From positions 558,001 through 622,000 of the forward strand of contig JANHCV010000007.1 in NCBI GenBank assembly GCA_025594325.1: a stretch of DNA of 64,000 nt, in the 5' to 3' direction. The notes under the pieces are model-generated. The model saw nothing but the letters and a program-made list of their open reading frames with translations, ran no database searches and had not been told where the DNA came from. The translations under genes and the position numbers were made by a program. This DNA comes from Blastocladiella emersonii ATCC 22665. Lineage: Eukaryota > Blastocladiomycota > Blastocladiomycetes > Blastocladiales > Blastocladiaceae. Positions 41,919 through 53,200 of this stretch are shown here, piece after piece; position 1 is the first letter of the stretch; every line of letters begins with the position of its first letter.

Positions 41919-44006
41919 ATGGATCAACACCACCACCCGCCGCCGCCATCGCTGCCGCCGCTGCCGCCCCTCCCGCCGCTGCCGCACGCGCTCGCCGACG
42001 CGCGCGCGACCGTCGCCGCCATCGCGGCCGCCCGCGACATCCACGCTGTCGCGCGATACGTCGACGCGACCCAGCTGCGCCACCTCGTCGGGACCGCGAG
42101 CGCTTCGGCGGCTGCTCCGGCGAGTGGCGGGAGTGCGCCGACGTCGCCCGACGTTGCAGCCACCGCAGCCGCAGGGAGTCCGTCCGCCGGCGGCGGCGCG
42201 GCGGGCGCGGGCGACCTCGCGTACGCGTCGACGGTCATCGCCATGCACGCCATCGCGTCGCGGCGGCTGTACCACCAGCTCGGCCTGACGCTCGAGGTAC
42301 TTCCCCCCCCCCCCCTCCCTCCCACTTCGCTCCACTCACACCCTCCACAACAGACCTACTTCCGCACCAACTACGCGCTGACACGCAGCCAAGTCTACCG
42401 GATCCTCGACTGCGGCGCGGTGCTGCACGACCTGCTGTCGGAGCCCGCCGCCATCGCCGACCTCGCCGCGCTGTGCCCGTTCCCGCGAAAGCACCGCGTG
42501 TGCAAGAGCATCCGCGAGCTCGCCGCCACCCCCGCCGCGAGGCAGATCCTGTGGGCGACGACGCTCGCAACCGCGTGGGCGGCCGGGCGCAGCCTCGACG
42601 CCATCTCGTCGCAGCACGTTCGCGCCGCGCACGAGGCGATGGCGCGGAACGCTGAGGGGAGCGCGGCGGCTGCTGGTGGTGCGGGGGAGGAGTCGACCGC
42701 GTCGGCTACGCCCGCCCTCGTCGACTACACGGCCGCAACCACGACGACGACCGGCGTCCCCGCGACCGCCGCCGGCTCCCCACCGCCGCCACCCGTCTCG
42801 TTGTCGGTCCCCGTCATGTCGCCGACCTCGGTCCCGAGCACGCGCAGCAACTCGATCGGGTACACCCCCGCACCCGCACCCGCGCCCCTCGCCTCTGCGC
42901 CGAGCTCAGGCTCCGCGTCCTCCTCGTCCATGCTCGTCCCCGCCGCGCCCGCCGTCGCGCCCGCCGCCATCGAGCCGGGCATCGCGTGGCAGCACCAGCA
43001 GCACACGCAGCAGCACCCGCACCCGCGCAGCGCCTCGCTCCTGTCGCCGACACCCACCACGGCCTCGTTCACGACGTCGACGATGACGCAGTCGCCGCGC
43101 GACCACCACGGACACCACGGGTACCACCATTACGGCGGCGGCAGCAACGCGCAGCTCGGTAGCGGCAGCCTGTACACGCCGCCGCTCCCGGTCCCGCTCC
43201 CGCCGTTGCCGAGCTTCGATGACCGTGTGCGCGACCGCGACCATGAGCGGGATATCGAGCGCGAGCGGGATATCGAGCGCGAGCGGGATATCGAGCGCGA
43301 GCGGGATATCGAGCGCGAGCGCGATCGGCCGGTGCCGAACGGGATTCATCATCACCAGTACCGCGGACCTAACGGCGGCGGCGGCGCGTACCCACCACCA
43401 CCACCGCCCCCGTCAGCCCACGCGCGCGGGCAAGGGAACGGCGACGACGGGTACTACGACGACGCGGGCTACGACCGGACACCGAATGGCGGAGGAGGGG
43501 GAGGGCCGCCGCCGCTCCCACCGCTGCCGTCGTTTACCCGCGCAGCGCAGCAGCAGCAGCGACAGCAACCGCCAGCGCAGCAGTACCCGCACCACCCGCT
43601 GCACCATCCATACCACCACCCTCACCACCCGCACCACGGCGACTCGTACGACGACCACGACGACGACGAAGACTACCACGACGACCCCGACCCCGACCCC
43701 GCCTCGGCCTCCGCCATGTCCGTCGACCACCACCATGACCCGGAAGACGACTCGGCCGTCGCCGAGTACATATCCGCGACCATCGGGTGCATCCAGGAAC
43801 TCGCGCGCCGCGGGTACGTGCTGCAGGCCGGGTACCAGGGCGAGTGGCTCGACGGCGTCACGACGTGGCGGTTCTTGCCGCCCGACCGCAACGGCAACGG
43901 CGGCAACGCCGCGGCGGCGGCCGCGGGGCAGCACGACGAGTGGACGTGGCCGCCGCCGCCTCCGCCGCCGCCATCTGGCAGCGGTGCCCAGCACCATGAG
44001 CGGTGA
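41919..44006 (+). CDS. Low-complexity protein with a helical domain and charged repeat, unknown
   Basis: Exons 41919-42296 and 42354-44006; intron 42297-42353 (57 nt, GTACTT...ACAACAG, phase 0, including a 13-C tract); 676 residues. The frame also stays open through the intron, so removal rests on splice signals and its poly-Pro translation. The start is Pro-rich (MDQHHHPPPP). Residues about 20-190 form an ordered helical region: TYFRTNYALTRSQVYRILDC resembles small helical DNA-binding domains in which a polar helix follows an aromatic one, but this is only resemblance. Then come Pro/Ser/His-rich stretches, four RDIERE repeats and a final ordered patch (EYISATIGCIQELARRGYVL). Possible nuclear regulator. 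Confidence 0.7.
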   Translation: MDQHHHPPPPSLPPLPPLPPLPHALADARATVAAIAAARDIHAVARYVDATQLRHLVGTASASAAAPASGGSAPTSPDVAATAAAGSPSAGGGAAGAGDLAYASTVIAMHAIASRRLYHQLGLTLEVLPPPPLPPTSLHSHPPQQTYFRTNYALTRSQVYRILDCGAVLHDLLSEPAAIADLAALCPFPRKHRVCKSIRELAATPAARQILWATTLATAWAAGRSLDAISSQHVRAAHEAMARNAEGSAAAAGGAGEESTASATPALVDYTAATTTTTGVPATAAGSPPPPPVSLSVPVMSPTSVPSTRSNSIGYTPAPAPAPLASAPSSGSASSSSMLVPAAPAVAPAAIEPGIAWQHQQHTQQHPHPRSASLLSPTPTTASFTTSTMTQSPRDHHGHHGYHHYGGGSNAQLGSGSLYTPPLPVPLPPLPSFDDRVRDRDHERDIERERDIERERDIERERDIERERDRPVPNGIHHHQYRGPNGGGGAYPPPPPPPSAHARGQGNGDDGYYDDAGYDRTPNGGGGGGPPPLPPLPSFTRAAQQQQRQQPPAQQYPHHPLHHPYHHPHHPHHGDSYDDHDDDEDYHDDPDPDPASASAMSVDHHHDPEDDSAVAEYISATIGCIQELARRGYVLQAGYQGEWLDGVTTWRFLPPDRNGNGGNAAAAAAGQHDEWTWPPPPPPPPSGSGAQHHER
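43247..43322 (+). repeat. 18-bp coding tandem repeat
   Basis: Four near-perfect copies of GCGGGATATCGAGCGCGA, encoding RDIERE units. The identity at silent positions indicates recent expansion. Confidence 0.9.
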
Positions 44007-44050
44007 CGGTAGCAGCATCTATATCGTTATGTTTTGATACCACCAGCACA

Positions 44051-45474
44051 TTACATAGACTTGTCTTCATCCCCCACTTTGACCTTGACCAGCTCGACCG
44101 CGTCCACGTCCTGGTCGACGTACACGCTGTCCGTGTGCCAGCCCGCCGCGTGCATCGCCGCGACGAGCTCCTGCGTATCCGTGGCCCCGGCCGCCGCCGC
44201 GTACCCGCGCAGCGCGGTCGCCGCATCCGCCCCCGCCGCGATCCACACTCGCGACCCGGAAACGGCGAACCCGCCGTCGGGCGCGACCTCGATCCCCCCG
44301 CTCTCAGCGGCCGCAAGCGGCGGGTTGACGCTGACGCGCGGGACGTATGCGCGGACAAACCCCTCCCTCTCCGCCACCGCCTCGGGACTCGGCACCCCCC
44401 TCCCCGCAGCCCAGTCCGCGACCACGAGATCGATCCGCTGCGCGTTGAGCGTGCGAGTGATGACGGTGCGGTTCGACTGGACCATGGCCCAGAGGTTGAG
44501 GGCGGAGAACGGGAGGAAGGCGGCGAGGAGCGGGCCGAAATCGGTGCCGACGCGCGCGCTCACGACGATCCCGAGCCCGGTCCCCAGCACGCCGGCGGCG
44601 GTTGCTTGGGAGCCGGCTTTGCCCGTCACGTCGCCCAGGTTGTCGTGCACCGCGAAGGTCTGGTTGATCTGGGCCCGTGTCGCGGAGGACGCGAGCCACG
44701 CGATGTTTTTGCCTACGTTGGCCGCGTCAGCAACCCACCCAAACAACAAGCACCATCCTTCGTACCAATGTTGGAAATACTCGCAATCGGGAGAAACAAG
44801 TGCGGGACGAGCGGCGTGATGAGCTCGAGGAACGACGCCGCCTGCATCGCGGCCGCCGCCGTCAGCCGCAGCCGCTTGGGCTCGCTGTCAAACTTCTCCC
44901 CCATGACGCTCGCGTACACGACGCCGCCTAGCTGGCCCAGCCCGTCCTTGATCACCCAGTTGAGCGCCGCGGCCAGCGGGATCGAGCCCGCGCCTAGGCC
45001 GATGGCGTACAGGAGCGATTGCATCGACAGAACTACGAGGCGGCGTCGTTAGCACCTCGCAACGTGCGGAATACACATCGTCTTGCACGCACCGCCCGTC
45101 ACGGTGCCCGCAACCGAGTGCACAAACGACCACTGCGTGTACCTCAGGTACCCGGGCGCGACGGAGGCCGGGTACCCGTGCGGCAGGAACGTCGCGAGCG
45201 CCGCGTGCTGTGCGTTGCGCGCGCGGGCTAGCAGCGGCGGCTTCGTCTCTCCCTCCCCCTCGGTCACCTTGGCGGCGGCTGCCTCGACGACCCGCCCTGT
45301 GTCGCCCAGGCGCACGTGGTGCTCGACGGGCCGGCCGACGGGGACCGGGCCGAGACGTGGGACACGGGTTTGGCGCAGCGACCACCCGGAGGAGGACCAC
45401 CGGCACGAAGGCGAGAGGAGAGCGGGACGGGTTTGAGCAGAAGATGCAGCAAGTCGGGCTACGTGGCGATACAT
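44051..45474 (-). CDS. RUS (root UVB sensitive, DUF647) family protein
   Basis: Exons 45474-45093, 45032-44766 and 44712-44051; introns 60 and 53 nt (GTGCGT...CGTAG; GTACGA...CGTAG), both phase 1; 436 residues. Family (PF04884) signatures: FLPHGYPASVAPGYLRYTQW, QSLLYAIGLGAGSIPLAAAL, NWVIKDGLGQLGGVVYASVM, ELITPLVPHLFLPIAS and NQTFAVHDNLGDVTGKAGSQ. Known members are membrane-associated; in plants they act in vitamin-B6-linked signalling, and the human homologue is RUSF1. Biochemical activity is unknown. The first ~60 residues (MYRHVARLAASSAQTRPALL) look like a mitochondrial presequence. The 3' end lies 44 bp from the convergent neighbour. Confidence 0.9.
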
Positions 45475-45652
45475 GGCAGTCGTGTTGGGGGAAAAGAGAG
45501 GGAGGGCGGGTCGGCGGCCCTTGGCCCTGGATGAGCGGCGCGGGGCGGTTCCGCCCTGAAACCCTGACGCCGTGCCGCACTCGAGAACTCGCAGATATGT
45601 GTGTGTATATATTGCACTGATCCTCGCCACGCCGACGAAGCGAGCGAGACGA

Positions 45653-47126
45653 TCAATCCTTGCCCCACAACGCCGCGTCATCGTCCTCGTCGTCGTCCGA
45701 GTACACGCCGCCCCTCGGCGCGCCATCCTCGTCCCCGCCATACCGCGCTCCTGGCGCCACCGCGAGGTCGGCCTCCTCAAGCTCCTCCTCATTGAGCTCC
45801 TCGTCTTCGGCGACATACCGCGGCGCGAGCGCCGCCGCCTCCTCGCCCGCGGCGTACGCGTTCGCAGCATCGGTCGGAAGCCCGAGCGCCTGCAGCTTCG
45901 CCGCACGGGCGTACACCTCGGCGCGCGGGATCGGGTCGCGGGATACGCGCAGCGGGCCCTGGGGCGCGCTGAGCGACATGCCCGCGGCGGCGAGCGTGAG
46001 CTGCGACATGGAGTCGCGGTCGTTGCGGCGCAGCTCGGCGCGCTCGCCGGGCGTCATCTGGCGCGTGCGCAGGAGCGTCAGGCGGCTGCGGATCGGGACG
46101 AACTGCGCGGTCGGCGCGCCGCCCGTCTCGCTGGTGCCGGGGACGATGGACAGGGCGATGCGGGTTGGAGCCGTTGCGGTGCCCGCGGACGTGGCCGCGT
46201 CGGGCTTGATGGCGAACCCGTACGTGCGCACGTGCTTGAGCTCGCCGGCCTCCCGCGAAGCTGAGGCGGAAAAATGCGCAAACTGCGACGCGCCCTGCTC
46301 GAGCGGGTCGCCGACCGTCTTCATGAGGTCGCCGGGCGCGAGTCGGTCGTCGCCCGACAGCTGCGCGTACGTGTTGGGCCACAGGCGGAGGTTCGGGAGG
46401 ATCGGGTACACGTTGGCGGCGGTAACCCCCGGCTTGCGCGGGTGGCGCAGACCGGCCGCGACGCGCGTCGCCGTCGCCTCGAAGGTGCTCGTGATCACGT
46501 CCGCCTGGTTCTCGCGCGACTTGTCCGTGAGGGCGCGCACGCGCGGCGTCCACTCAGCCGCGCCGCCGTTCGCGGACCCCGGACGGCCGCCGGCGCCGGT
46601 CCCCAAAATCCGGCCGCTCGCGAGGTCTGCGAGGGACGGCGCGCGGCCCACGCGAGCCGCGGCGGAGACCGAGGCTTCGCCCGAGAACACGTCGTCCGGG
46701 TTGATCAGCAGCGCCTCGTCGCGCTCGTCGACGGTCGGGTGCGACGTGCGCGCGGGCGGGAGGCCGTCGACTACACGAGTAATAAATCAGCCCACGTTCG
46801 CAGGCACCTTAGCGGGAAACCGTACAGTGGTCGGCATCAAACACGCCGAGCTTGAGCAGGTCGAGCGACATGTCGGGCAGCGCGAGCGAGTACTGGGCGT
46901 ACTTTTCGAGCGACGACAGCCGGTTCGCCACCAGCAGGTCCTCGGGGAACGGGTACGCCAGCGATTTCGGGTCGAACGGCTGCGGCGGAATGTAGTTCTT
47001 GTACTTGATGCGCGCCAGGAACTCGGCGCCCGCCAGCTTGCGCCGCGGCTTCGCCGGTGGCGCGCCGGCGGCAGCGGCGGCGGACGCCGCAGAGGGAGGC
47101 GTCGGCGCACTCGCGGTCGATGACAT
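45653..47126 (-). CDS. PAF1: RNA polymerase II-associated factor 1 (PAF1 complex subunit)
   Basis: Exons 47126-46826 and 46770-45653; intron 46771-46825 (55 nt, GTACGG donor, GGCTGATT branch, GTGTAG acceptor, phase 1); 472 residues. PAF1 (PF03985) couples elongating Pol II to histone modification. Signatures: EFLARIKYKNYIPPQPFDPK, FPEDLLVANRLSSLEKYAQY, DMSLDLLKLGVFD, then DERDEALLINPDDVFSGEA. The C-terminus is acidic (EEDAALWGKD-like, DDDEDDDAA) as in other PAF1 proteins. Divergent from the PPR gene over 222 bp. Confidence 0.9.
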
Positions 47127-47348
47127 GGTTGGTTGCAGCGAGTCGTGGATCGTGGGCAGAGGAAGGGGATGGGGTGAGAGCGCGTCGACGACGGCACGCG
47201 CGGCGAGGGAAGGCGAAAAGCGGCGTCAGCTGGGGCAGCGTGACCGATCGCTCGTGGAGACATTTTTTCGCGGCCGCGCAGCGAGACACTTTGCGGCCGC
47301 GCGTCAACAACCGCTCCTGCTCCCTAGCAACGCAACACAGTGACCACA

Positions 47349-49375
47349 ATGTATCTCTGCAGCGCCCTGCGATCCGCTGCCGTGCGGCGAGCGGCCACCA
47401 CCGCGGCCACGTCGTCGGCGTTCCCGCCGCGGCTCATCCTCGCTGCTCGGAGGCCCTACTCGACCGCCGACATCCCCACCATCGACCTGAACGCGACGTC
47501 GGCGCCGTCGGGCCAGGGATTCGCCTCGTTCCCGAGCCACTACCTGCAGAACACGACCGTGCTCGACACCCGCGACCTCAACCGCGTCGACGACGCCGAG
47601 CTCGCCGAGTCGACCACGGCGACGGTCATGCAGCTCAACGACTGGGCCACGCGGAGACGCGCCGCTGCGTTGTCGGTGGAAGTGCCACAAGCAGACGGAT
47701 CAGCGCTGGCGGCAGCAGAAAAGGATGCTGAGCTCGGCCCGCTGCTGTACTCGCTGCACCACACCATGCTCGCCAACGTACGCTCTCTTCTCACCTCAAC
47801 ACACGCAACATGCGATTAACCGGATCCCAACGCTAGGCGCGCTGCGGACGCTACGAGATCGTCGAGAAGCTGTTCGAGCTCGCCGCCGCGGCCGAGCTAC
47901 CGCTCGAGACGCCGCTGCACAACGACCGCCTGCTCGCCCTGTGCCGGAGCCGCGTCCCCGAAAACCTCGACCGCGCGCTGTCGTACTACCACGACCTGAA
48001 GCGTTCGGGCACCGCCAACGAGCACACGCTCGCCGTCATGGTCGACGGGCTCGCGAAACACGGCCGCGTGCGCCGCGGCCTCGAGCTGCTCGAGGAGTGG
48101 GAAGCCGACGCGCGGTCGAGTAACGGCAAGCTGACGGTCCCGCAGCCCGCCTTCACGTCGCTGATCGCCGCCTTCCTACGCCAGCGCGACCCAGACGCGG
48201 CGTGGAAGCTGTTCCACCGGATGCAGCTGCACCACACTTTGCCCGACGAGGTGACGTACTCGGCCATGATCCGCGCGTGCGCCGTGACGGGCGAGGTCGA
48301 GAAGGCCCTGAGCCTGTTCGACACGCTGCGCGCGAGCCACCTCGTCCCGACCACCACCACCATCAACTCCCTGCTGCACGCCATGAGCAAGCGCCGCGAC
48401 TACGCGCCGCAGGCGCTCGACTTGTACGCGCAGAGCCGCGCCGCGGGGTTCGGGCCCGACGACCGGTCGATGGCGTACCTCATGGCGTGCGCGCGGCGCG
48501 CCCAGGACTGGTCGACCGTCGGCGCGGCGATCTGGGCCGAGGCACAGCAGCGCGGGCTCGTCACTGACGCCGTCGTCGCCCAGGCCCTGTGGACCGTCAG
48601 CGTCGAGCAGGTGCGCCGCGGAACCGCGATGCCCGAGGCCGTGGCCACGATCCTCGACGGCGTCGATATTGCGTCCCGCGCCGCGGAGTCAGCGGACCTC
48701 GCGAACGCCTTCCTCGCCACGCAGTTCCCGTTCGCCGGCGACCGCGGGCTCAAGTGGTTCTTCGACTTTATGCCCGCCAAGAACGGCATGTCGTTCCGCC
48801 TCGCGCTCTCGTACTGCATGGACGACCCGGTCGCGCCCGCCGCCGCCGGCGAGTCCGAGGAATCCCTCGACGTGGTGTCGTCGCAGACCAACCCGATCCT
48901 GTACCACCCGGACTCCATCGCGCGGCGCGCGCGCGGCGTCGAGGTGTGGGCGGCGTGGGAGGCGTGGTACGCGGACCTCCAACGTTCGTGTGAGGCGCAC
49001 GTCGCGGCCGTCACCGCGGCCGACGCTGGCGGGAAGCAGGCGGCGTCCGCGGCCGAGCACGCGTACCTCGCGCAGCACACCATGACGCGGCCCGTCCTGT
49101 ACAAGCTCGTCTGCGTCGCGGTCAACGGGATCGCCGTCGACTACCCGCGCAAGGCGCTCGCGCTGCTGCTCAAGTACTGCAAGGACCACGGCGTGCGCAT
49201 CGACCCGAAAGATTTCGGCAAGCTCGACTGGCACGTCCGCCACATGGCGGCGCAGGAGGACCCGATGGCGGTGCCCCGCTGGGACGCGATGCTCGAGGCG
49301 TACGGCGTCAAGAAGTCGGGGTTGGAGAAGTCGCTCGCCAAGCTCCGGAATAAGTGGAGCCGCGTGCGCAAGTAG
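47349..49375 (+). CDS. Pentatricopeptide-repeat protein, mitochondrial
   Basis: Exons 47349-47777 and 47837-49375; intron 47778-47836 (59 nt, GTACGC...CGCTAG, branch GATTAACC, phase 0); 655 residues. The first 40 residues (MYLCSALRSAAVRRAATTAA) form an Arg/Ala/Ser-rich presequence followed by ARRPYST. Tandem 35-residue helical hairpins are visible: NEHTLAVMVDGLAKHGRVRR, PAFTSLIAAFLRQRDPDAAW, DEVTYSAMIRACAVTGEVEK and TTTINSLLHAMSKRRDYAPQ. PPR proteins bind organellar RNA; the target is not predictable here. Length and repeat position near the middle resemble fungal mitochondrial ribosome- or transcript-associated PPR proteins. Confidence 0.85.
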
Positions 49376-49442
49376 GATGGGGGAGCTATACATGTAACTC
49401 GGTTTTGCGCTCGCACAGCGGGGCGACTAGATGCAACGGAGC

Positions 49443-50510
49443 ATGGATACGCGGACGGTCAAGATCGGTGGGTTGGACGACGCCGTCACGGTGAGGATGA
49501 ACGAGATGTTGACGAGCGCGTGAGGAGGGTAGGCTTCTGCCAGACGGCGCCGCGCCACCGCGACGTCGCGCACAACATGGCCTTTGTCGACGAGTGGCTC
49601 GACGGGTACGCCCGCCCGCTGCCCCTCCCCGCCCTCCTCTTACACTGATCCCCGTCATAGCGTCGAGCCAGGCACCCTCGACATCCTGGTCCTCCCCGAA
49701 CTCGCCTTCACGGGGTACACGTTCACCTCCCCCTCTGACATCGAGCCGTACCTCGAGCCCGCGACGTCCGACGGCGCGACCGTCGCGTGGTGCACGCGGA
49801 CCGCGCGCCGGCTGCACTGCTGGGTGATGGCCGGGTTCCCGTCGGTCGATCCCGCGACGGGCAAGCGGTACAACTCGATGTGCGTGGCGGACCGCGCGGA
49901 GAACGTCGCGGCCGTCTACCACAAGTTCCACCTGTTTGAGACGGACGAGGCGTGGGCGAGCGAGGGACCCTCGTTCCGCGTGCTCAAGGGGACCGAGTTT
50001 GGGACGCTTGGGTTCGGTACGTAGCGCGCGCGGAGGGATGGGAGAGGTTGCTGACGCGGGAGTGGTGTAGGTATCTGCATGGACCTCAACCCAAAGCAGT
50101 TCCAGACATCATACTACCTGTGCGAGTTCGCCAACTACCACAAGACCAAGGGCACGGATCTCGTCGTGTGCTCCATGGCGTGGCTGCGCAGCAAGAGCGA
50201 CGACGACACGGACCGCGAACCAAGCATGTCCGCCGACGAGTCGGCGCGCCTCGTCGCGTACTGGATCGACCGGCTGCGCCCGCTCGACAAGTCCGGGTGC
50301 GCCGTCGCCGTGTGCAACCGACTCGGCCGCGAGGGCGCGGACACCGAGTTTGCCGGGTCCAGCGCCGTGATCCAGTTCCACGCCGACGGGATCGAGGCGG
50401 GCCACTGCGGCGGCGAGGAGGGGCTGTACGTCATGGAGATCCCGATGCCCAAGCGCGTGGATCTGGATGAAGCGGGGGTCACCGAAGAAGAAGAGGAGGA
50501 GGAAAACTAG
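49443..50510 (+). CDS. NTA1: Protein N-terminal asparagine amidohydrolase (NTA1-like nitrilase)
   Basis: Exons 49443-49467, 49533-49605, 49661-50016 and 50071-50510; introns 65, 55, 55-class and 54 nt, all with TGAC or TGATC branches; 297 residues. It deamidates N-terminal Asn/Gln to Asp/Glu in the Arg/N-degron pathway. The nitrilase triad is present: Glu46 (LVLPELAFTGYTF), Lys121 (AAVYHKFHLFETDE) and Cys154 (GICMDLNPKQF); CMDLNP is typical of fungal NTA1. Intron 1 is required to produce the normal start MDTRTVKIGFCQTAPRHRDV. The C-terminus is a poly-Glu tail. It ends 42 bp from the convergent HAD gene. Confidence 0.9.
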
Positions 50511-50552
50511 GATATACACGAAAACGAGTTGTACTGCTGAATCTCTATCTAT

Positions 50553-51610
50553 CTACATGCCCCCGAGCTCGGCGAGCAGCTTGGCGTGCAGCTCCTCGCC
50601 GTCGTCCCACAGGACCGCGGGGCACGGCAGCAGGCGCTGCGCCATGTACCGGCCCTCCTTCCCCTCTTTCACCTCATCCGCGGAACTCGCCGCGAGCGTC
50701 GCGTGCAGCCTGCGGCCCGCGCGTACAAACGCGCAGTGGACCATCCCGCTGGCCATCGGGCAAAAGTCATTGGTGCCGTCGCCGCAGTAGAAGACGCGGT
50801 CGACGGGCGGCGACGCGCGCGCCGTGTACCGGGCGAGCATCACCGACTTGCACAGATTCGACGGGCACGCCCGCAGACACGCGTGCGGGTCGTGCGGGCC
50901 CTGCAGCGGGTCCACGACCAGAATGTCCCGGTGCGACGCCGTCTTGGCGAAGGTCGCCGGGTTCGTCAGGATCGCCGCGATGCAGTGGCGCAGGTCGTAG
51001 GCTTCGAGGATCGTCTATGCGGCGAGAGGTTAGGCGGTGGTGCTGAGGGAGGGGACGGGCGGGTGGGAGACGCGTACCTCGATGAAGAACGTGTTGGCGT
51101 CGCTCAGGATCACGACCTCGCACCCCTGCTCGTACAGCGTGCGGATCAGCTGCACCGTCTTGGCGTGCATGGGCGCGGCGCGCAGCGCGGACCGCAGCGC
51201 CTCGAGGTCGTTGATGTCGTGCTGCTCGAACAGGTTCGCCAGCTCTGCTTGCGCCGTTAGCGCGCGCATGTCTCGCGCGGTGTCCCCCAAAGAACCGTAC
51301 CCTGCGCCACGAGCTCGCACCACACGCCGCCCTGCGCGTAGGCCGCGGCCAGCCGCTGCACGGCGCCCGGCCCGCCGAAATGGTGCAGGCACAGCTCGTC
51401 GCTGTCGCAGTCGATCAGCGTCCAGTCAAAGTCGCACACGACGAGCGTGCGGCCCGTCGGCGACGGCGGCAGCGCGATCGGGGCCGACACGGCGGCGCCG
51501 CTGATGCCGCTCAGCGCGGCCTGCGGCAGCGGGGACAGCGGGCCGTCGGTGTTGGTGGCCGGCTCGCCCGGGTGCAGCGGCGGGGTCATCATGGTCGAAG
51601 ATGGATTCAT
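50553..51610 (-). CDS. PHOSPHO1/2-like HAD phosphatase
   Basis: Exons 51610-51301, 51244-51078 and 51014-50553; introns 56 and 63 nt (GTACGG...AGCAG; GTACGC...CATAG); 312 residues. Family PF06888 (putative phosphatase, HAD superfamily; animal members hydrolyse phosphocholine/phosphoethanolamine or pyridoxal phosphate). Seen: motif I VVCDFDWTLIDCDSD (Asp60, Asp62), motif II VVILSDANTFFIE, the Cys-rich CPSNLCK loop and motif IV FYCGDGTNDFCPM. The first 50 residues are a Pro/Ser-rich extension not needed for the fold. Substrate cannot be decided from sequence. Confidence 0.88.
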
Positions 51611-51894
51611 GGTTTCAGGTCTCGTTGGTTGGTTGGAGAGAAGGGACCAGATGCGGGCGCGGTTTGCTCTTTGACATGCGTCTCCCTCCTGCCTGGATCA
51701 ATCGAATCGAGCGGGCCGAGGAGAACAAGGCGTGCGAGCGAGGTGCGGGAAACACGTTCTCTTTGCCCGAAGCGACGCGTTGTTCACGGCCGCCGCGCCG
51801 CGTTCGTTGCCTCCACTTTTCCTCTCCCGCCGCCGCCGCCGCCGCCGCCGCGCTGAACGTGCACATCCCGCCGCGTTCCCATGCGTATATTATA

Positions 51895-52256
51895 TTACTC
51901 CGCCTTCGCCCGCTCCACCTCACCCTGCAGCACAGCGAGCTGCTCGCCCACCGCCCTCGCCTCGGCCGCGATCTGCCGCGCCGCCGCCGCGCTCGCCTCG
52001 TGCGCCGTCTGCGCGGATGTCAGGCTGGCGACGATTGCCGCGAGCTGGTCCGTCGTGACTACGCGGGCACAGTGTGAGTGATGGGTGTGGGGGTGTGGGG
52101 ATGGAAGGAGGGCGTACGCTCGGCCTCCATGCTCGCGCTCGGGAACGCGGCGGCGTCGCCCGCCGGTGGTGCAGGGGGCGCCGCCGCCGTCCGCGCCGTC
52201 TCGGTGACGGCCTCGAGGTCTTTCAGGAACTGGGAGAGTGTGAAGGGGGCTGCCAT
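51895..52256 (-). CDS. Small coiled-coil protein, about 100 residues
   Basis: Exons 52256-52118 and 52058-51895; intron 52059-52117 (59 nt, GTACGC donor, ATCACTCAC branch region, GCGTAG acceptor, phase 1); 100 residues. N-terminus MAAPFTLSQFLKDLEAVTET; exon 2 is almost one amphipathic helix (AHEASAAAARQIAAEARAVG, EVERAKAE). Neither exon alone would be called; the frame-correct junction supports the gene. No family is recognised; size and composition would suit a subunit of a larger complex. Confidence 0.55.
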
Positions 52257-52581
52257 GGTTGCGATGAGTCGCGTCGCGAAAGGAGGGAGGTGGGGCGGCG
52301 ATGGACGACGCCGCGACCTCGGCGTCGGCGTGTACGGCGCGCTCTCCCGACCTTCGTCGCTTTCCCCGATGAAAGGGTCGCGGACTAGGTGAAACATGGA
52401 GCTGATGAATGAATACAGACTTCTTGGTTTACAACATCACAGCGAGGAGGTATCGGGGAACATGCGGGAATCAGAGATCAGAGAGTGGGGTATCTCTTGC
52501 CCATGAGATCCGAACAGTTCTACCTGCTCGACGAGGTTCGCTGGCTACAGTTCGGTGCCCCTAGCAAGCCCAGTCTCCCGC

Positions 52582-53200
52582 ATGTCTAGCAGTCCCGGTC
52601 CGTCATCTTCTGCAGACCGTGCCGCGTCGCCCTCGACGCCCCAAGTTCGGATCACGCCCAAGCGCTCGCGCGCATCCTCTACGACGCAGCCTGCTGCTTC
52701 CTCGGATCCCGTCACGACCGCGCCCAAGGTGCGCCTCGTCGCCGTCAAGGAGCCGATCACCACCCAGGAGCTGCTAGAGGCCGCCCTCGCTCAAGGGCTG
52801 CTGACGACGCCATCACCCGCGCGTACGCAGATCTCATGCTGCGGGCCCAGTCGTGGGACCCAGTTCCGGTCGAGCGCCGTGCCGCTGTCCCCGCCCTGCT
52901 CTGCAAGGACCCCCGCGCGTCGTATCCTCCTCCTCCCACGCCAGCGCCCTCCTCCCCGCCGGCTGCCGCCACGTACGTGCTCCCCGACGAGACCGGCTAC
53001 GACTCGGACGCCAGTATGGCTTCGACGACCAGCCACTCGTCCATGGACGTGTACCCGAACGCGAATGTCGCCCCCGCCTTCGGGTTGGAGGGGGGCTGGC
53101 TACATCGGGTGGGCGACGACGGCGTCAGCTCTCGAGTCGGGCTGCAGCGCCAACGGGACGGTGATGCATGCCAGCAGTACTACGACTCGTTGCGTTTATC
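52582..53200 (+). pseudogene. Probable broken gene, Ser/Thr/Pro-rich, unknown
   Basis: The frame from ATG 52582 (MSSSPGPSSSADRAASPSTP) reads to TTQELLEAALAQGLL and then turns to nonsense; the next frame takes over with DDAITRAYADLMLRAQSWDP and continues through TYVLPDETGYDSDASMASTT. The two fit as one helix if one base is missing near 52803. The obvious GTGCGC...CTAG pair (about 52728-52776) does not restore the frame. A second switch may occur near 53090 (after FGLEGG). Either a pseudogene or two sequencing errors. Confidence 0.45.
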
